From: Cellulosimicrobium composti
Lineage (GTDB): Bacteria; Actinomycetota; Actinomycetes; Actinomycetales; Cellulomonadaceae
DNA: 63,457 nucleotides
Direction: 5' to 3'
NCBI RefSeq assembly: GCF_009711085.1
Contig: NZ_WMKA01000016.1
Span: 15,648-79,104 of the forward strand
The translations under genes and the position numbers were made by a program. Position 1 is the first letter of the stretch. The number at the start of each line of letters is the position of its first letter. This document shows positions 36,301 to 45,623 of this stretch, piece after piece. The notes under the pieces are model-generated. The model was given only the letters and a program-made list of their open reading frames with translations, searched no databases and was not told where the DNA came from.

Positions 36301-38001
36301 CTACTCGAGGATCGCGCCGCGCGACGCCGACTGGACGAGCTTGGCGTACTTGGCGAGCACCCCGCGCGTGAACGTCGGCGGCAGGGGCGCCCACCCGTCG
36401 CGGCGCGCGGCGAGCGTGTCCGCGTCGACGAGCAGGTCGAGCGTCTTGTTCGCGACGTCGAGCCGGACCCGGTCGCCGTCGCGCACGAACGCGATCGGGC
36501 CGCCGTCGACCGCCTCGGGTGCGACGTGGCCGACGCACAGGCCGGTCGTGCCGCCCGAGAAGCGGCCGTCGGTGAGCAGCAGGACCGTCTTGCCGAGCCC
36601 CGCGCCCTTGATCGCGCCCGTGATGGCGAGCATCTCGCGCATGCCCGGGCCGCCCTTGGGCCCCTCGTACCGGATGACGACGACGTCCCCGTCCGTGATC
36701 GTGCCGTCCTCCAGGGCGTCGAGCGCCGCGCGCTCGCGCTCGAACACGCGCGCCGTGCCCTCGAACACGTCCTCGTCGAACCCGGCGGACTTCACGACGG
36801 CCCCCTCGGGCGCGAGCGAGCCGTGCAGGATCGTGATGCCCCCGGTGTGGTGGATGGGATCGTCGAGCGCCCGCAGGATCCTGCCGTCCGGGTCCGGCGG
36901 GTCGATGTCGGCGAGGTTCTCCGCGACGGTGCGTCCCGTGACGGTGAGCGCGTCGCCGTGCAGCAGCCCGGCGTCGAGCAGGGCCCTCATGACGACGGGC
37001 ACTCCCCCGATCCGGTCGACGTCGTTCATGACGTAGCGCCCGAACGGCTTGAGGTCGCCGAGGTGCGGCACGCGGCTCGCGACCCGGTCGAAGTCGGCGA
37101 GCGTGAGGTCGACCTCGGCCTCGTGCGCGATCGCGAGCAGGTGCAGCACCGCGTTGGTCGACCCGCCGAACGCCATGACGACGGCGATCGCGTTCTCGAA
37201 CGCCTCCTTCGTCATGACGTCGCGCGCCGTGATGCCGAGCCGCAGCAGGTTGACGACGGCCTCGCCCGAGCGGTGCGCGAACGCGTCCCGGCGCCGGTCC
37301 GCCGAGGGCGGAGCCGCCGAGCCGGGCAGCGACATGCCCATCGCCTCGGCGACCGACGCCATCGTGTTCGCCGTGTACATGCCGCCGCACGCACCCTCGC
37401 CGGGGCAGATGGCGCGCTCGATGCGGTCCACGTCCTCCCGGCTCATGAGCCCGCGCGCGCACGCGCCGACGGCCTCGAACGCGTCGATGAGCGTGACGTC
37501 CTTCTCCGTGCCGTCGGACAGCTTGACCCAGCCCGGCATGATCGAGCCCGCGTAGAGGAACACGCTCGCGAGGTCCAGCCGCGCCGCCGCCATGAGCATC
37601 CCGGGGAGCGACTTGTCGCACCCGGCGAGCAGCACGGTCCCGTCGAGCCGCTCCGCCTGGACGACCGTCTCGACCGAGTCCGCGATGACGTCGCGGCTCA
37701 CGAGCGAGAAGTGCATGCCCTCGTGGCCCATCGAGATGCCGTCGGAGACGGAGATCGTCCCGAACTGCAGCGGGTAGCCGCCGCCCGCGTGCACGCCCTC
37801 CTTGGCGCCCTGCGCGAGCCGGTCGAGCGACAGGTTGCACGGCGTGATCTCGTTCCACGAGCTCGCGATGCCGATCTGCGGCTTGCCGAAGTCCTCGTCG
37901 CCCATCCCGACGGCCCGGAGCATCCCGCGCGACGCCGTCGCCTCCAGGCCGTCCGTGACCTGGCGGGACCGCGGCTTGAGGTCGAACTGTTCGGTGGTCA
38001 T
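36301..38001 (-). CDS. ilvD: Dihydroxy-acid dehydratase, [2Fe-2S]-type
   Basis: Dehydrates dihydroxyisovalerate and dihydroxymethylvalerate to the 2-keto acids of Val/Ile synthesis. The protein has 566 residues. The three Fe-S cysteines are in [26 protein letters not shown] and [16 protein letters not shown]. The TPCN cysteine marks the plant/mycobacterial [2Fe-2S] subgroup and is absent from the E. coli-type paralogue at 40606. The Mg/substrate end [19 protein letters not shown] is intact. A near-perfect GGAGGTGA Shine-Dalgarno precedes ATG 38001. Confidence 0.93.
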   Translation of the reverse strand: MTTEQFDLKPRSRQVTDGLEATASRGMLRAVGMGDEDFGKPQIGIASSWNEITPCNLSLDRLAQGAKEGVHAGGGYPLQFGTISVSDGISMGHEGMHFSLVSRDVIADSVETVVQAERLDGTVLLAGCDKSLPGMLMAAARLDLASVFLYAGSIMPGWVKLSDGTEKDVTLIDAFEAVGACARGLMSREDVDRIERAICPGEGACGGMYTANTMASVAEAMGMSLPGSAAPPSADRRRDAFAHRSGEAVVNLLRLGITARDVMTKEAFENAIAVVMAFGGSTNAVLHLLAIAHEAEVDLTLADFDRVASRVPHLGDLKPFGRYVMNDVDRIGGVPVVMRALLDAGLLHGDALTVTGRTVAENLADIDPPDPDGRILRALDDPIHHTGGITILHGSLAPEGAVVKSAGFDEDVFEGTARVFERERAALDALEDGTITDGDVVVIRYEGPKGGPGMREMLAITGAIKGAGLGKTVLLLTDGRFSGGTTGLCVGHVAPEAVDGGPIAFVRDGDRVRLDVANKTLDLLVDADTLAARRDGWAPLPPTFTRGVLAKYAKLVQSASRGAILE

Positions 38002-38083
38002 ACCCGAGTATCACCTCCGGGCGTGACCTGGGCCACGACGACGCACGGGCTCCCGGCACGCCCGGTGCGGCAGGATGCCGTCC

Positions 38084-38674
38084 GTGACTCCCGCAGCCCC
38101 GCACGGCGCCCGTCCGCGCGCCGCCCGACGCCCCCGGTCCCTCGCGCTCCTCGTCGCCCTCGTCGTCGCCGCGACGACGGCGTGCACCGCCCCGGCGCCT
38201 CCGGACGACGCCACGACCACGACGACCCCGACGTCGCGAACCTCCCCCTCGGAGCCTGCCGCGACGGAGCCGCCCGAGACCGAGGAGCCGCCCGCGCCCG
38301 ACGACGCCGGCGACGCGCCCGGCGCCACCGAGTCGCCCGAGGAGGCGTTCCGCGCGTGGCTCGCCGCGAGCCGTGCCCCGGACGTCGAGGTCGCGTGCGG
38401 CTACATGGAGCCCGCGCTCGTGGACCGGATGGTCGCGGAGATGACGGCGCAGGGCTGGCCGGGGATCACCGACTGCGCGTCGATGGTGACGACGACCGCC
38501 GCGCTGTACGCCGCGCTGGGCTCCGTGGCCGAGGTCGAGATCCAGGTGCGCGAGGAGCGCCCCGACGCCGTCGTGCTCGGGGTCGTGTACGCGAGCGGCA
38601 GCTGCGGCAGTGCGGTGATGCTCCCCGACGGCCCGAGCTGGACGATCGGCGAGCAGTCGCAGGAGGAGTGCTGA
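38084..38674 (+). CDS. Small putative lipoprotein
   Basis: A 196-residue secreted protein. After an Arg-rich start, SLALLVALVVAATTAC is the signal core with a lipobox ending in Cys. A Thr/Pro/Glu linker follows (residues about 38-85), then a compact domain of about 100 residues beginning SPEEAFRAWLAASRAPDVEVACGYMEPALVDRM, a layout similar to small ligand-free NTF2-like/lumazine-type export proteins, but not diagnostic. GTG 38084 is preferred because CAGGAT lies 7 nt upstream (leaderless); ATG 38075 in the same frame is the alternative. Convergent with the second ilvD. Confidence 0.68.
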   Translation: MTPAAPHGARPRAARRPRSLALLVALVVAATTACTAPAPPDDATTTTTPTSRTSPSEPAATEPPETEEPPAPDDAGDAPGATESPEEAFRAWLAASRAPDVEVACGYMEPALVDRMVAEMTAQGWPGITDCASMVTTTAALYAALGSVAEVEIQVREERPDAVVLGVVYASGSCGSAVMLPDGPSWTIGEQSQEEC

Positions 38675-38694
38675 CGCACCCGGTACCGAGGACC

Positions 38695-38732
38695 ACGACG
38701 GGCCCGCACCTGGCGAGGTGCGGGCCCGTCGT
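38695..38732. terminator. Bidirectional hairpin terminator
   Basis: A perfect 17-bp stem (38695-38711, 38716-38732) with loop GGCG lies between convergent stops at 38674 and 38741. The arm starts ACGACGGGCCCG, as in the terminator at 59243. Confidence 0.8.
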
Positions 38733-38740
38733 CGTCGGGT

Positions 38741-40606
38741 TCAGCGGCTGCGCGTGATGAGCGACACGTCGCGCACGGCGCCGCGGTCGGCGGACGTCGC
38801 CATGGCGGCGTACGCCTGGAGCGCCGGCGAGACGTAGCGGTCGCGGTCGACCGGCTGCCACGGGTTCTCGCGCGCCTCCATCTTGGCGCGGCGCTCGGCG
38901 AGCACGTCGTCCGGCACGTTGAGGCGGATGAGGCGCGTGTCGACGTCGATCTCGATCTCGTCGCCGTCCTCGACGAGGCCGATCACGCCGCCCGCGGCAG
39001 CCTCGGGCGACACGTGGCCGACGGAGATGCCCGACGACCCGCCGGAGAAGCGGCCGTCGGTGATGAGCGCGGTGACCTTGCCGAGCCCGCGGCCCTTGAT
39101 GAACGACGTCGGGTACAGCATCTCCTGCATGCCCGGGCCGCCCGCGGGGCCCTCGTAGCGCACGACGACGACGTGGCCGGGCTGCACCTGCTTGGTGAGG
39201 ATCTTCTCGACCGCCTCGTCCTGCGACTCGCAGACGAGCGCCGTCCCGACGAAGTGGAAGACGTCCGGGTCGACGCCCGCGGTCTTGAACACGGCGCCGT
39301 CCTCGGCGAGGTTGCCGCGCAGCACGGCGAGGCCGCCCTCGGCGGTGTACGCGTGCTCGAGGTCGCGGATGCAGCCGTTCGCCGCGTCCGTGTCGAGCGA
39401 CTCCCACCGGTTCGACGTCGAGAACGCCTGCGTCGTGCGCACCCCGCCGGGGGCGGCGTGGAAGAGCTCGACGGCGCGGTCGGTCGCCTTGCCGCCGCGG
39501 ACGTCCCAGTCGTCGAGCCACGCGCGCAGGGTCGGCGTGTGGACGCTCGTGACGTCGTGGTCGAGCAGGCCGGCGCGGTCGAGCTCGCCGAGGAGCGCGG
39601 GGATGCCGCCGGCGCGGTGCACGTCCTCCATGTGGAAGCTCGGGTGGTTCGGCGCGACCTTCGACAGGCACGGGACGCGGCGGCTGATGCGCTCGATGTC
39701 GGTGAGGTCGAAGTCGACCTCGGCCTCCTGGGCCGCGGCGAGGATGTGCAGCACGGTGTTGGTCGAGCCGCCCATCGCGACGTCGAGCGCCATCGCGTTG
39801 GAGAACGCCGCCTTGGTCGCGATGGAGCGCGGCGCGACGGAGTCGTCCTCGTCCTCGTAGTAGCGCTTGGCGAGCTCGACGATCGTGCGGCCCGCCTCGA
39901 GGAAGAGCTCCTTGCGCGCGGCGTGCGTCGCGAGCGTCGAGCCGTTGCCCGGCAGGGACAGGCCGAGCGCCTCGGTGAGGCAGTTCATGGAGTTCGCGGT
40001 GAACATGCCCGAGCACGACCCGCACGTGGGGCACGCGTTCTCCTCGACCTGCGCGAGCGCGGCGTCGGACACGCCGTCGTCGGCCGAGTAGTTGATCGCG
40101 TTGACGAGGTTGAGGGGGGTCCTGGCGACGCCGTCGGCCACGACCGCCTTGCCGGCCTCCATGGGCCCGCCGGACACGAAGATCACCGGGATGTTGAGCC
40201 GCAGCGCCGCGTTGAGCATGCCGGGCGTGATCTTGTCGCAGTTCGAGATGCACACGAGCGCGTCCGCGCAGTGCGCGTTGACCATGTACTCGACCGAGTC
40301 GGCGATGAGGTCGCGGCTCGGCAGCGAGTAGAGCATGCCGCCGTGGCCCATCGCGATGCCGTCGTCGACGGCGATCGTGTTGAACTCCTTGGACACGCCG
40401 CCCGCCTCGCGGATCGCGGACGCGACGAGGTCGCCCATGTCCTTGAGGTGCACGTGGCCGGGGACGAACTGCGTGTACGAGTTCGCGATCGCGATGATCG
40501 GCTTGCCGAAGTCGTCGGCGCCCATGCCGGTCGCGCGCCACAGGGCGCGGGCACCGGCCATGTTGCGGCCGTGGGTGGATGTCCGAGAGCGCAGCGGGCG
40601 GCTCAT
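38741..40606 (-). CDS. ilvD: Dihydroxy-acid dehydratase, E. coli type
   Basis: A second dehydratase, 621 residues, close in length and sequence to E. coli IlvD (616). It starts [19 protein letters not shown] and has [17 protein letters not shown] where the paralogue has the TPCN cysteine, then [12 protein letters not shown] and [17 protein letters not shown]. The substrate end is [19 protein letters not shown], and GAVRDVSLI closes the protein. This group carries a [4Fe-4S] cluster in E. coli and is oxygen-sensitive. The paralogue ends 2.6 kb away, so one may serve aerobic and one low-oxygen growth. AAGGAG lies 12 nt before ATG 40606. Confidence 0.94.
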   Translation of the reverse strand: MSRPLRSRTSTHGRNMAGARALWRATGMGADDFGKPIIAIANSYTQFVPGHVHLKDMGDLVASAIREAGGVSKEFNTIAVDDGIAMGHGGMLYSLPSRDLIADSVEYMVNAHCADALVCISNCDKITPGMLNAALRLNIPVIFVSGGPMEAGKAVVADGVARTPLNLVNAINYSADDGVSDAALAQVEENACPTCGSCSGMFTANSMNCLTEALGLSLPGNGSTLATHAARKELFLEAGRTIVELAKRYYEDEDDSVAPRSIATKAAFSNAMALDVAMGGSTNTVLHILAAAQEAEVDFDLTDIERISRRVPCLSKVAPNHPSFHMEDVHRAGGIPALLGELDRAGLLDHDVTSVHTPTLRAWLDDWDVRGGKATDRAVELFHAAPGGVRTTQAFSTSNRWESLDTDAANGCIRDLEHAYTAEGGLAVLRGNLAEDGAVFKTAGVDPDVFHFVGTALVCESQDEAVEKILTKQVQPGHVVVVRYEGPAGGPGMQEMLYPTSFIKGRGLGKVTALITDGRFSGGSSGISVGHVSPEAAAGGVIGLVEDGDEIEIDVDTRLIRLNVPDDVLAERRAKMEARENPWQPVDRDRYVSPALQAYAAMATSADRGAVRDVSLITRSR

Positions 40607-40721
40607 TCCGGGTCAGCTCCTTCGACGGGGGGCCGCGACCGATCCTCCGGCCGCCGGGTCACATTACGCCTCCCGGCACGGCCGCGGGCGAGGCGTCCGC
40701 CTCGTGGTCGTCGCGGTACCT

Positions 40722-40744
40722 ACGTAGCCGTAGCAGGGCTACGT
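40722..40744. promoter_or_regulatory. Inverted repeat in the ilvD-DoxX intergenic region
   Basis: ACGTAGCC and GGCTACGT are exact inverted copies separated by 7 nt. It lies in a 315-bp gene-free stretch (40607-40921) between divergent genes, and could be an operator for either. Elsewhere this stretch shows no convincing gene. Confidence 0.45.
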
Positions 40745-40921
40745 GATGTCCACGCGATCCGGACGTAAGGGTTGAACCGCCGGATCCGCCCCTGCCACCG
40801 TGGTCGGGCACGCACGGCCGGCGACCGCCGCGGCTCTCGACGACGAGCGGCACCGCGCGGCGCAGCCCGCGGGGCCCCGGCGCCGGCCGTTCCTCAGACC
40901 GCACACCCGAGGGGGCACCTC

Positions 40922-41509
40922 ATGTCCACGTCCACCGCTCGCACCGCGCCGCCCGGCGCGTCGCCCGTACCCCGCCGCGCCCCGGCCGGTCCCGTCACGC
41001 AGCACGACGTCGTCACGCGCGCGCCCGCCCGCGTCGCCCTCGCGCTCGCTCGCGTCGGCACCGCCGTCGTCTTCCTCTGGCCGTTCGCGGACAAGCTCCT
41101 GGGGCTCGGGTACGCGACGCCGCGCGAGCGCGCGTGGCTCGCCGGCGCCGCCCCCACCCAGGGGTACCTCGAGCACGGCGTCCGGGGCCCGCTCGCGGGC
41201 GCGTTCACCGCGACGTCCGGGCCCGTCACCGACTGGCTGTTCATGCTCGGCCTGCTGGGCGTGGGCCTCGCGCTCCTGCTGGGCGTCGGGCTGCGCGCGG
41301 CCGCGGTGAGCGGCGGTCTGCTGTTCGTCCTGCTGTGGCTGTCGCAGTGGCCGTTCTCGCCCGGCTCGAACAACCCCGTCGTCGACCAGCACGTCCTCGT
41401 GGTGCTCGTGCTCGCCGTGCTCGCGACGACCCTCGCGGGCGACACGTGGGGGCTCGGGCGCCGCTGGGCCGCGCTGCCCGCCGTCCGTCGGGCGCCCTGG
41501 CTGCGCTGA
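40922..41509 (+). CDS. DoxX-like membrane protein
   Basis: A 195-residue inner-membrane protein with four helices. After a polar N-terminus of about 35 residues, VALALARVGTAVVFLWPFADKLLGLGYATP is the first helix with the DoxX-type Arg and the FADKLLG segment. WLFMLGLLGVGLALLLGVGLRAAAVSGGLLFVLLWLSQWPF gives helices two and three, and HVLVVLVLAVLATTL the fourth. DoxX-family proteins associate with thiosulfate:quinone oxidoreductase, thiol stress or quinone-linked functions, but this subgroup is uncharacterised. A GGGGG run before ATG 40922 can act as Shine-Dalgarno. Confidence 0.78.
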   Translation: MSTSTARTAPPGASPVPRRAPAGPVTQHDVVTRAPARVALALARVGTAVVFLWPFADKLLGLGYATPRERAWLAGAAPTQGYLEHGVRGPLAGAFTATSGPVTDWLFMLGLLGVGLALLLGVGLRAAAVSGGLLFVLLWLSQWPFSPGSNNPVVDQHVLVVLVLAVLATTLAGDTWGLGRRWAALPAVRRAPWLR

Positions 41510-41530
41510 CCCGCGCGCGGCCGGGGCCGG

Positions 41531-43177
41531 TCAGGCCCCGGCCGTGTGCGCGCCCTCGAGCTCGTCGGCGTGGCGGATGTGCCGCGTGACCCACGGCGCG
41601 AGCGCGAACAGCGCGAGCGCGAACACGAGCGTCACGGCACCGATGCTCCCGAAGTACGCGGTGTCCGAGGCGCCCTCGGTGACCTGCACGACCTGGGCCG
41701 TGATCGCCTGGCCCGCCGCGGGCGCGAGGAACCACAGCGCCATGGCCTGCGACCGGAAGGCCCTCGGCGCGAGCAGCGTCGTGGCGGCGAGGCCCACGGG
41801 AGACAGGCACAGCTCGCCGAGCGTCTGGATCACGTAGACGAGCACCAGCACCCACGCGGGCGCCTTGCCGTCGCCGACGACGGCCGACGCCGCGGCGAGG
41901 AAGAGGAACGACACCGACGCCAGCGCGAGGCCGATCGCGAACTTGTTGGCCGTCGTCGGGCGGTCGCCGGTCCTGATCCAGATCCACGCGAACACCGGCG
42001 CCAGCAGGATGATCGACAGCGGGTTCACGGACTGGAAGAACTCCGGGCTGATGCCGATGCCGAAGATGCTCAGCTCCGTGCGGTCCTTCGCGAACGCGGA
42101 CAGCGTCGTGGCCGCCTGCTCGAAGATCATCCAGAACAGCATCGCCGCGACGAACAGCGGGATGTAGGCGATGACGCGCGGGCGCTCCGCGTCGGTGACG
42201 CGCGGCGAGCGGTACATGACGACGAAGTACGCGATGGGCGCGAGGAACGCGAGGTAGGACATCGTGTCGATGAACGTCGTGATGTCGAACCCGCCCGAGA
42301 TGACGACGGCCACGAGGCCCACGACCACGACGCCCGCCGCGATGAGCGCGAAGATGCGCGCGATCTTCGCGCGCTCCTCGGGACGGACCGGGTTGGGCAC
42401 GTGCGCGCCCGCCTCGCCGAGGAACCGCCGGCCCGCGACGAAGAACACGAGCGCGACCGCCATGCCGACCGCGGCGACGGCGAAGCCGGCGTGGTAGCCG
42501 CCCCACGCGCGCGCGGCGCCGACGAGGAAGGGCGCGACGAACGAGCCGATGTTGATGCCCATGTAGAAGATCGAGAAGCCGGAGTCGCGCCGCGGGTCGT
42601 CGCGCGCGTAGAGCTCCCCGACCATCGAGGACACGTTGGGCTTGAGCAGGCCGGTGCCGAGCGCGACGAGCGCGATGCCGACCATCGAGAACCCGGCACC
42701 GGGGATCGTGAGGCTCACGTGGCCGGCCGCGATGATGATGCCCCCGTACAGGACGGAGCGCCGCGAGCCGATCACGCGGTCGGCGAGCCACCCGCCCACG
42801 ACGGACAGCAGGTAGACGCTCGTGCCGTAGATGGAGACGAGGGCGAGGCCCGTCGTCTCCGCGATCCCGAGGCCGCCGTTCGCGACGGTGTCCGTGAGGT
42901 AGAAGAGCAGGATCGCGCGCATCCCGTAGTAGCTGAACCGCTCCCACAGCTCCGTGGTGAAGAGCGTCAGCAGCCCGCGGGGGTGCCCGAAGAACGCGTG
43001 GTCCCCCTCGATCGCCCCGGCCGCGGGGCCCACCGGGCCCTCGTCCTGCGACGCGCCGACGACCGCCGCCGTGCCCGGGCCGACGGGGGGCGCGCCGGGG
43101 TCCGGCTCCGTCCGTCCTTCGCGCCCGAGACCGCGGCGTCCCGCGTCGTCCTGCCCCTTCGGGTCGTCACCGTCCAT
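41531..43177 (-). CDS. Proton-dependent oligopeptide (POT/PTR) transporter
   Basis: A major facilitator superfamily symporter for di- and tripeptides, 548 residues. A polar N-terminus of about 60 residues is followed by FGHPRGLLTLFTTELWERFSYYGMRAILLFYL, the POT signature with the ExxERFxYYG proton-coupling motif. GTGLLKPNVSSMVGELYARDDPRRDSGFSIFYMGINIGSF is the second signature. Twelve to fourteen membrane helices are apparent, and the peptide-binding region FWMIFEQAATTLSAFAKDRT is intact. ATG 43177 is close to and divergent from the photolyase start, so the two promoters share about 50 bp. Confidence 0.93.
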   Translation of the reverse strand: MDGDDPKGQDDAGRRGLGREGRTEPDPGAPPVGPGTAAVVGASQDEGPVGPAAGAIEGDHAFFGHPRGLLTLFTTELWERFSYYGMRAILLFYLTDTVANGGLGIAETTGLALVSIYGTSVYLLSVVGGWLADRVIGSRRSVLYGGIIIAAGHVSLTIPGAGFSMVGIALVALGTGLLKPNVSSMVGELYARDDPRRDSGFSIFYMGINIGSFVAPFLVGAARAWGGYHAGFAVAAVGMAVALVFFVAGRRFLGEAGAHVPNPVRPEERAKIARIFALIAAGVVVVGLVAVVISGGFDITTFIDTMSYLAFLAPIAYFVVMYRSPRVTDAERPRVIAYIPLFVAAMLFWMIFEQAATTLSAFAKDRTELSIFGIGISPEFFQSVNPLSIILLAPVFAWIWIRTGDRPTTANKFAIGLALASVSFLFLAAASAVVGDGKAPAWVLVLVYVIQTLGELCLSPVGLAATTLLAPRAFRSQAMALWFLAPAAGQAITAQVVQVTEGASDTAYFGSIGAVTLVFALALFALAPWVTRHIRHADELEGAHTAGA

Positions 43178-43228
43178 CCTGCGATGCTCCCACCGGCGTG
43201 CCGGACCGGCGACCGTTAGCGTGGCCGG

Positions 43229-44608
43229 ATGCCGACCCTCTGGTGGTGCCGACGCGACCTGCGCCTCGCCGACAACCCCGCGCTCGTCGCCGCGGTCGAG
43301 GCGGCGCGCGCCGCCGGCGACGAGGTCGCGGCGCTCCACGTGCTCGACCCCGCGCTGTGGGGTGCCGCCGGCGGGCCGCGCCGCGCCTACCTCGCGCGCA
43401 GCCTCGCTTCGCTCGACGAGGCCACGGGCGGCAGGCTCGTGGTCCGCCACGGCGACCCGCGCGAGGTCGTGCCCGCGGTCGCGCGCGAGACGCGCGCCGC
43501 CGAGGTGCACGTCGCGGCGTCGTACGAGCCGTACGGCGTCGCGCGCGACGAGGCGGTCGAGGCCGCGCTGCCCGACGTCGGCGCGCGCCTCGTGCGCACG
43601 GGCTCGCCGTACGCCGTCGCGCCGGGGCGCGTGCTCACGCGCACCGGGACGCCGTTCCAGGTGTTCACGCCGTTCCGCGAGGCCTGGGTCGCGCACGGCT
43701 GGCGCGACCCGGTGCCCCGCCCGCGCGAGGTCCCGTGGGCGACGGTGCGGTCCGACGGCGTCCCCGAGGACCCGGGGACGGACGCGCACCTGCCGGCGGC
43801 GGGCGAGGCGCCCGCGCGCCAGCGGTGGCACGAGTTCGTCGCCGACCGGCTGGCGGGCTACGCGACCGAGCGCGACCGCCCGGACCGGCCCGCGACGTCG
43901 GGCATGTCGATCCCGCTCAAGTGGGGCGAGCTCCATCCCCGCACGCTGCTCGCCGACGTGCGGAGCGCGCTGCACGACGGGCTCGTGCCGTCGGACGACG
44001 CGCTCGCGTACCGGTCGGAGCTCGCGTGGCGCGAGTTCCACGCCGACGTCCTGTTCCACCACCCCGACGCCGCCCACCGGTCGCTGCGCCCGGTCGTGCC
44101 CGAGGACGCGTGGGCCGAGGGCACGGACGAGGACGCGTACCTCGCCGCGTGGGCCGCCGGCCGCACGGGCTACCCGCTCGTCGACGCGGGCATGCGCCAG
44201 CTCCTCGGCGAGGGGTGGATGCACAACCGGGTCCGGATGGTCGTCGCGTCGTTCCTCGTCAAGGACCTGCACGTGCGCTGGCAGCGCGGCGCGGCGCACT
44301 TCATGGCGCACCTCGCCGACGGCGACGTCGCGCAGAACCAGCTCAACTGGCAGTGGGTCGCCGGGACGGGGCGCGACGCGTCGCCCTTCTTCCGGATCTT
44401 CAACCCGGTGACGCAGGCACGGAAGTTCGACCCCGACGGCACGTACGTGCGCCGCTGGGTGCCGGAGCTGCGCGGCGTCGAGGGCCGGGCCGTCCACGCG
44501 CCGTGGACGCTCCGCGAGCAGCCCGCGGGCTACCCCGAGCGGATCGTCGACCACGCCGTCGAGCGCCGGGTGTCGCTCGACGACTTCGAGCGAGCCCGGC
44601 GCTCCTGA
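43229..44608 (+). CDS. phr: Deoxyribodipyrimidine photolyase
   Basis: A blue-light, FAD-dependent repair enzyme that splits cyclobutane pyrimidine dimers. The protein has 459 residues. Residues 1-130 form the antenna domain (PTLWWCRRDLRLADNPALVAAVEAA). The FAD-binding helical domain includes GMSIPLKWGELHPRTLL, ELAWREFHADVLFHHP, AWAAGRTGYPLVDAGMRQLLGEGWMHNRVRMVVASFLVKDLHVRW and DGDVAQNQLNWQWVAGTGRDASPFFRIFNP. These match class I CPD photolyases. The electron-chain tryptophans appear conserved. A TAGCGT box 6 nt before ATG 43229 suggests leaderless transcription. Confidence 0.94.
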   Translation: MPTLWWCRRDLRLADNPALVAAVEAARAAGDEVAALHVLDPALWGAAGGPRRAYLARSLASLDEATGGRLVVRHGDPREVVPAVARETRAAEVHVAASYEPYGVARDEAVEAALPDVGARLVRTGSPYAVAPGRVLTRTGTPFQVFTPFREAWVAHGWRDPVPRPREVPWATVRSDGVPEDPGTDAHLPAAGEAPARQRWHEFVADRLAGYATERDRPDRPATSGMSIPLKWGELHPRTLLADVRSALHDGLVPSDDALAYRSELAWREFHADVLFHHPDAAHRSLRPVVPEDAWAEGTDEDAYLAAWAAGRTGYPLVDAGMRQLLGEGWMHNRVRMVVASFLVKDLHVRWQRGAAHFMAHLADGDVAQNQLNWQWVAGTGRDASPFFRIFNPVTQARKFDPDGTYVRRWVPELRGVEGRAVHAPWTLREQPAGYPERIVDHAVERRVSLDDFERARRS

Positions 44609-44614
44609 GTTTTT

Positions 44615-44630
44615 TCAACCGAACGGTTGA
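44615..44630. promoter_or_regulatory. ArsR operator 1 (overlaps -35)
   Basis: TCAACCG-AA-CGGTTGA, 7-bp perfect arms. Its right end overlaps the -35 box at 44627. Confidence 0.7.
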
Positions 44631-44655
44631 CCAGCGCCGTGGGCGGGCGTAGCGT
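44627..44655 (+). promoter_or_regulatory. Promoter of the arsR-AHSA1 operon
   Basis: TTGACC (44627-44632) and TAGCGT (44650-44655) with exactly 17 bp between. It is bracketed by two copies of the TCAAC...GTTGA palindrome. Confidence 0.65.
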
Positions 44656-44660
44656 CTTAG

Positions 44661-44676
44661 TCAACCGATCAGTTGA
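44661..44676. promoter_or_regulatory. ArsR operator 2 (around the start of transcription)
   Basis: TCAACCGATCAGTTGA, an imperfect second copy of the palindrome 46 bp downstream of the first, right after the -10 box. Confidence 0.65.
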
Positions 44677-44714
44677 GAATTGGCGTCCGACCCGGGCGCC
44701 GCGAAGGAGGTCCT

Positions 44715-45083
44715 GTGACGGCCGACCCGCTCTCGCGCGTGTTCTCGGCGCTCGCCGACCCCACGCGCCGCGACATGGTGGCCCGGCTCGCGTCGGGAGA
44801 CGCCAGCGTGGGCGAGCTCGCCCGGCCGTACGACATGTCCGTCCAGGCGGTGTCCAAGCACCTGCGGGTGCTCGAGGACTCCGGACTGGTGACCCGCACG
44901 ACGGACGCCCGGCGCGCCCCCGTGCACCTCGAGGCGGAGGTCCTCGATCTCATGACGGCGTGGATCGAGCGTTACCGGCGTGAGGCCGAGGAGCGGTACC
45001 GCCGCCTCGACGACGTCCTGCGCGACCTGCCCGACCGACCGGGCACCACCGAGAACGACCCGACGACAGGAGCAGCACCATGA
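44715..45083 (+). CDS. ArsR-family winged-helix repressor
   Basis: A 122-residue DNA-binding protein. The winged helix spans residues about 8-75: LSRVFSALADPTRRDMVARLASGDASVGELARPYDMSVQAVSKHLRVLEDSGLVTRT. No metal-binding ELCVCDL motif is present, so it is of the AHSA1-associated, non-metal type. The rest is a charged helix. GTG 44715 has AAGGAGG 6 nt upstream. It overlaps the next gene by 4 bp. Two palindromes flank its own promoter, so negative autoregulation of the pair is likely. Confidence 0.9.
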   Translation: MTADPLSRVFSALADPTRRDMVARLASGDASVGELARPYDMSVQAVSKHLRVLEDSGLVTRTTDARRAPVHLEAEVLDLMTAWIERYRREAEERYRRLDDVLRDLPDRPGTTENDPTTGAAP

Positions 45084-45568
45084 CCACCACCGGCACCCAC
45101 GAGACCGAGATCGTCGTCCCCACGGACCTCCCGATCGTGCGCATCGTGCGCGAGTTCGACGCGCCCGTCGCGAAGGTCTTCCGGGCCCACGTCGACCCCG
45201 AGCTGTTCGCGCGCTGGAACGGCCCCCGCAACCTCACCCAGCGCACCGAGCACTGGGACGTGCGCACCGGCGGCGCCTACCGCTACGTCCACGTGGACCC
45301 CGACGGCAACGAGTACGCGTTCTTCGGCAGCGTGCACGAGGTGCGCCCGGACGAGCTCATCGTCCAGACGTTCACGTACGAGGGCTTCCCCGACGGGGTC
45401 TCGCTCGACCGCCTCCGGTTCGAGGAGCTGCCCGGCGGGCGCTGCCGCCTCACCGCGACGTCGCTCGTCGACTCGTTCGAGGGCCGCGACGGCTTCGTCT
45501 CGAGCGGCATGGAGGTCGGGATCCGCGAGGGCTACGAGCAGCTCGACGAGATCCTCGCGGAACCCTGA
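45080..45568 (+). CDS. AHSA1/SRPBCC-domain protein
   Basis: A 162-residue START-like ligand-binding protein. The domain opens IVREFDAPVAKVFRAHVDPELFARWNGPRN and carries the helix-grip strands (GAYRYVHVDPDGNEYAFFGSVHEVRPDELIVQTFTYEGFPDG...LEELPGGRCRLTATSL). Proteins of this kind are commonly encoded directly after an ArsR regulator in actinobacteria, as here, and may bind a hydrophobic signal or stress product. No catalytic residues are known. It is co-transcribed with arsR (ATGA overlap), and the convergent allantoinase gene ends 55 bp beyond. Confidence 0.88.
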   Translation: MTTTGTHETEIVVPTDLPIVRIVREFDAPVAKVFRAHVDPELFARWNGPRNLTQRTEHWDVRTGGAYRYVHVDPDGNEYAFFGSVHEVRPDELIVQTFTYEGFPDGVSLDRLRFEELPGGRCRLTATSLVDSFEGRDGFVSSGMEVGIREGYEQLDEILAEP

Positions 45569-45623
45569 GCAACGGGGCTCCACCGGACGTCCCGACCAGG
45601 CCGGGCACGGGAGTCTCAGCCCG

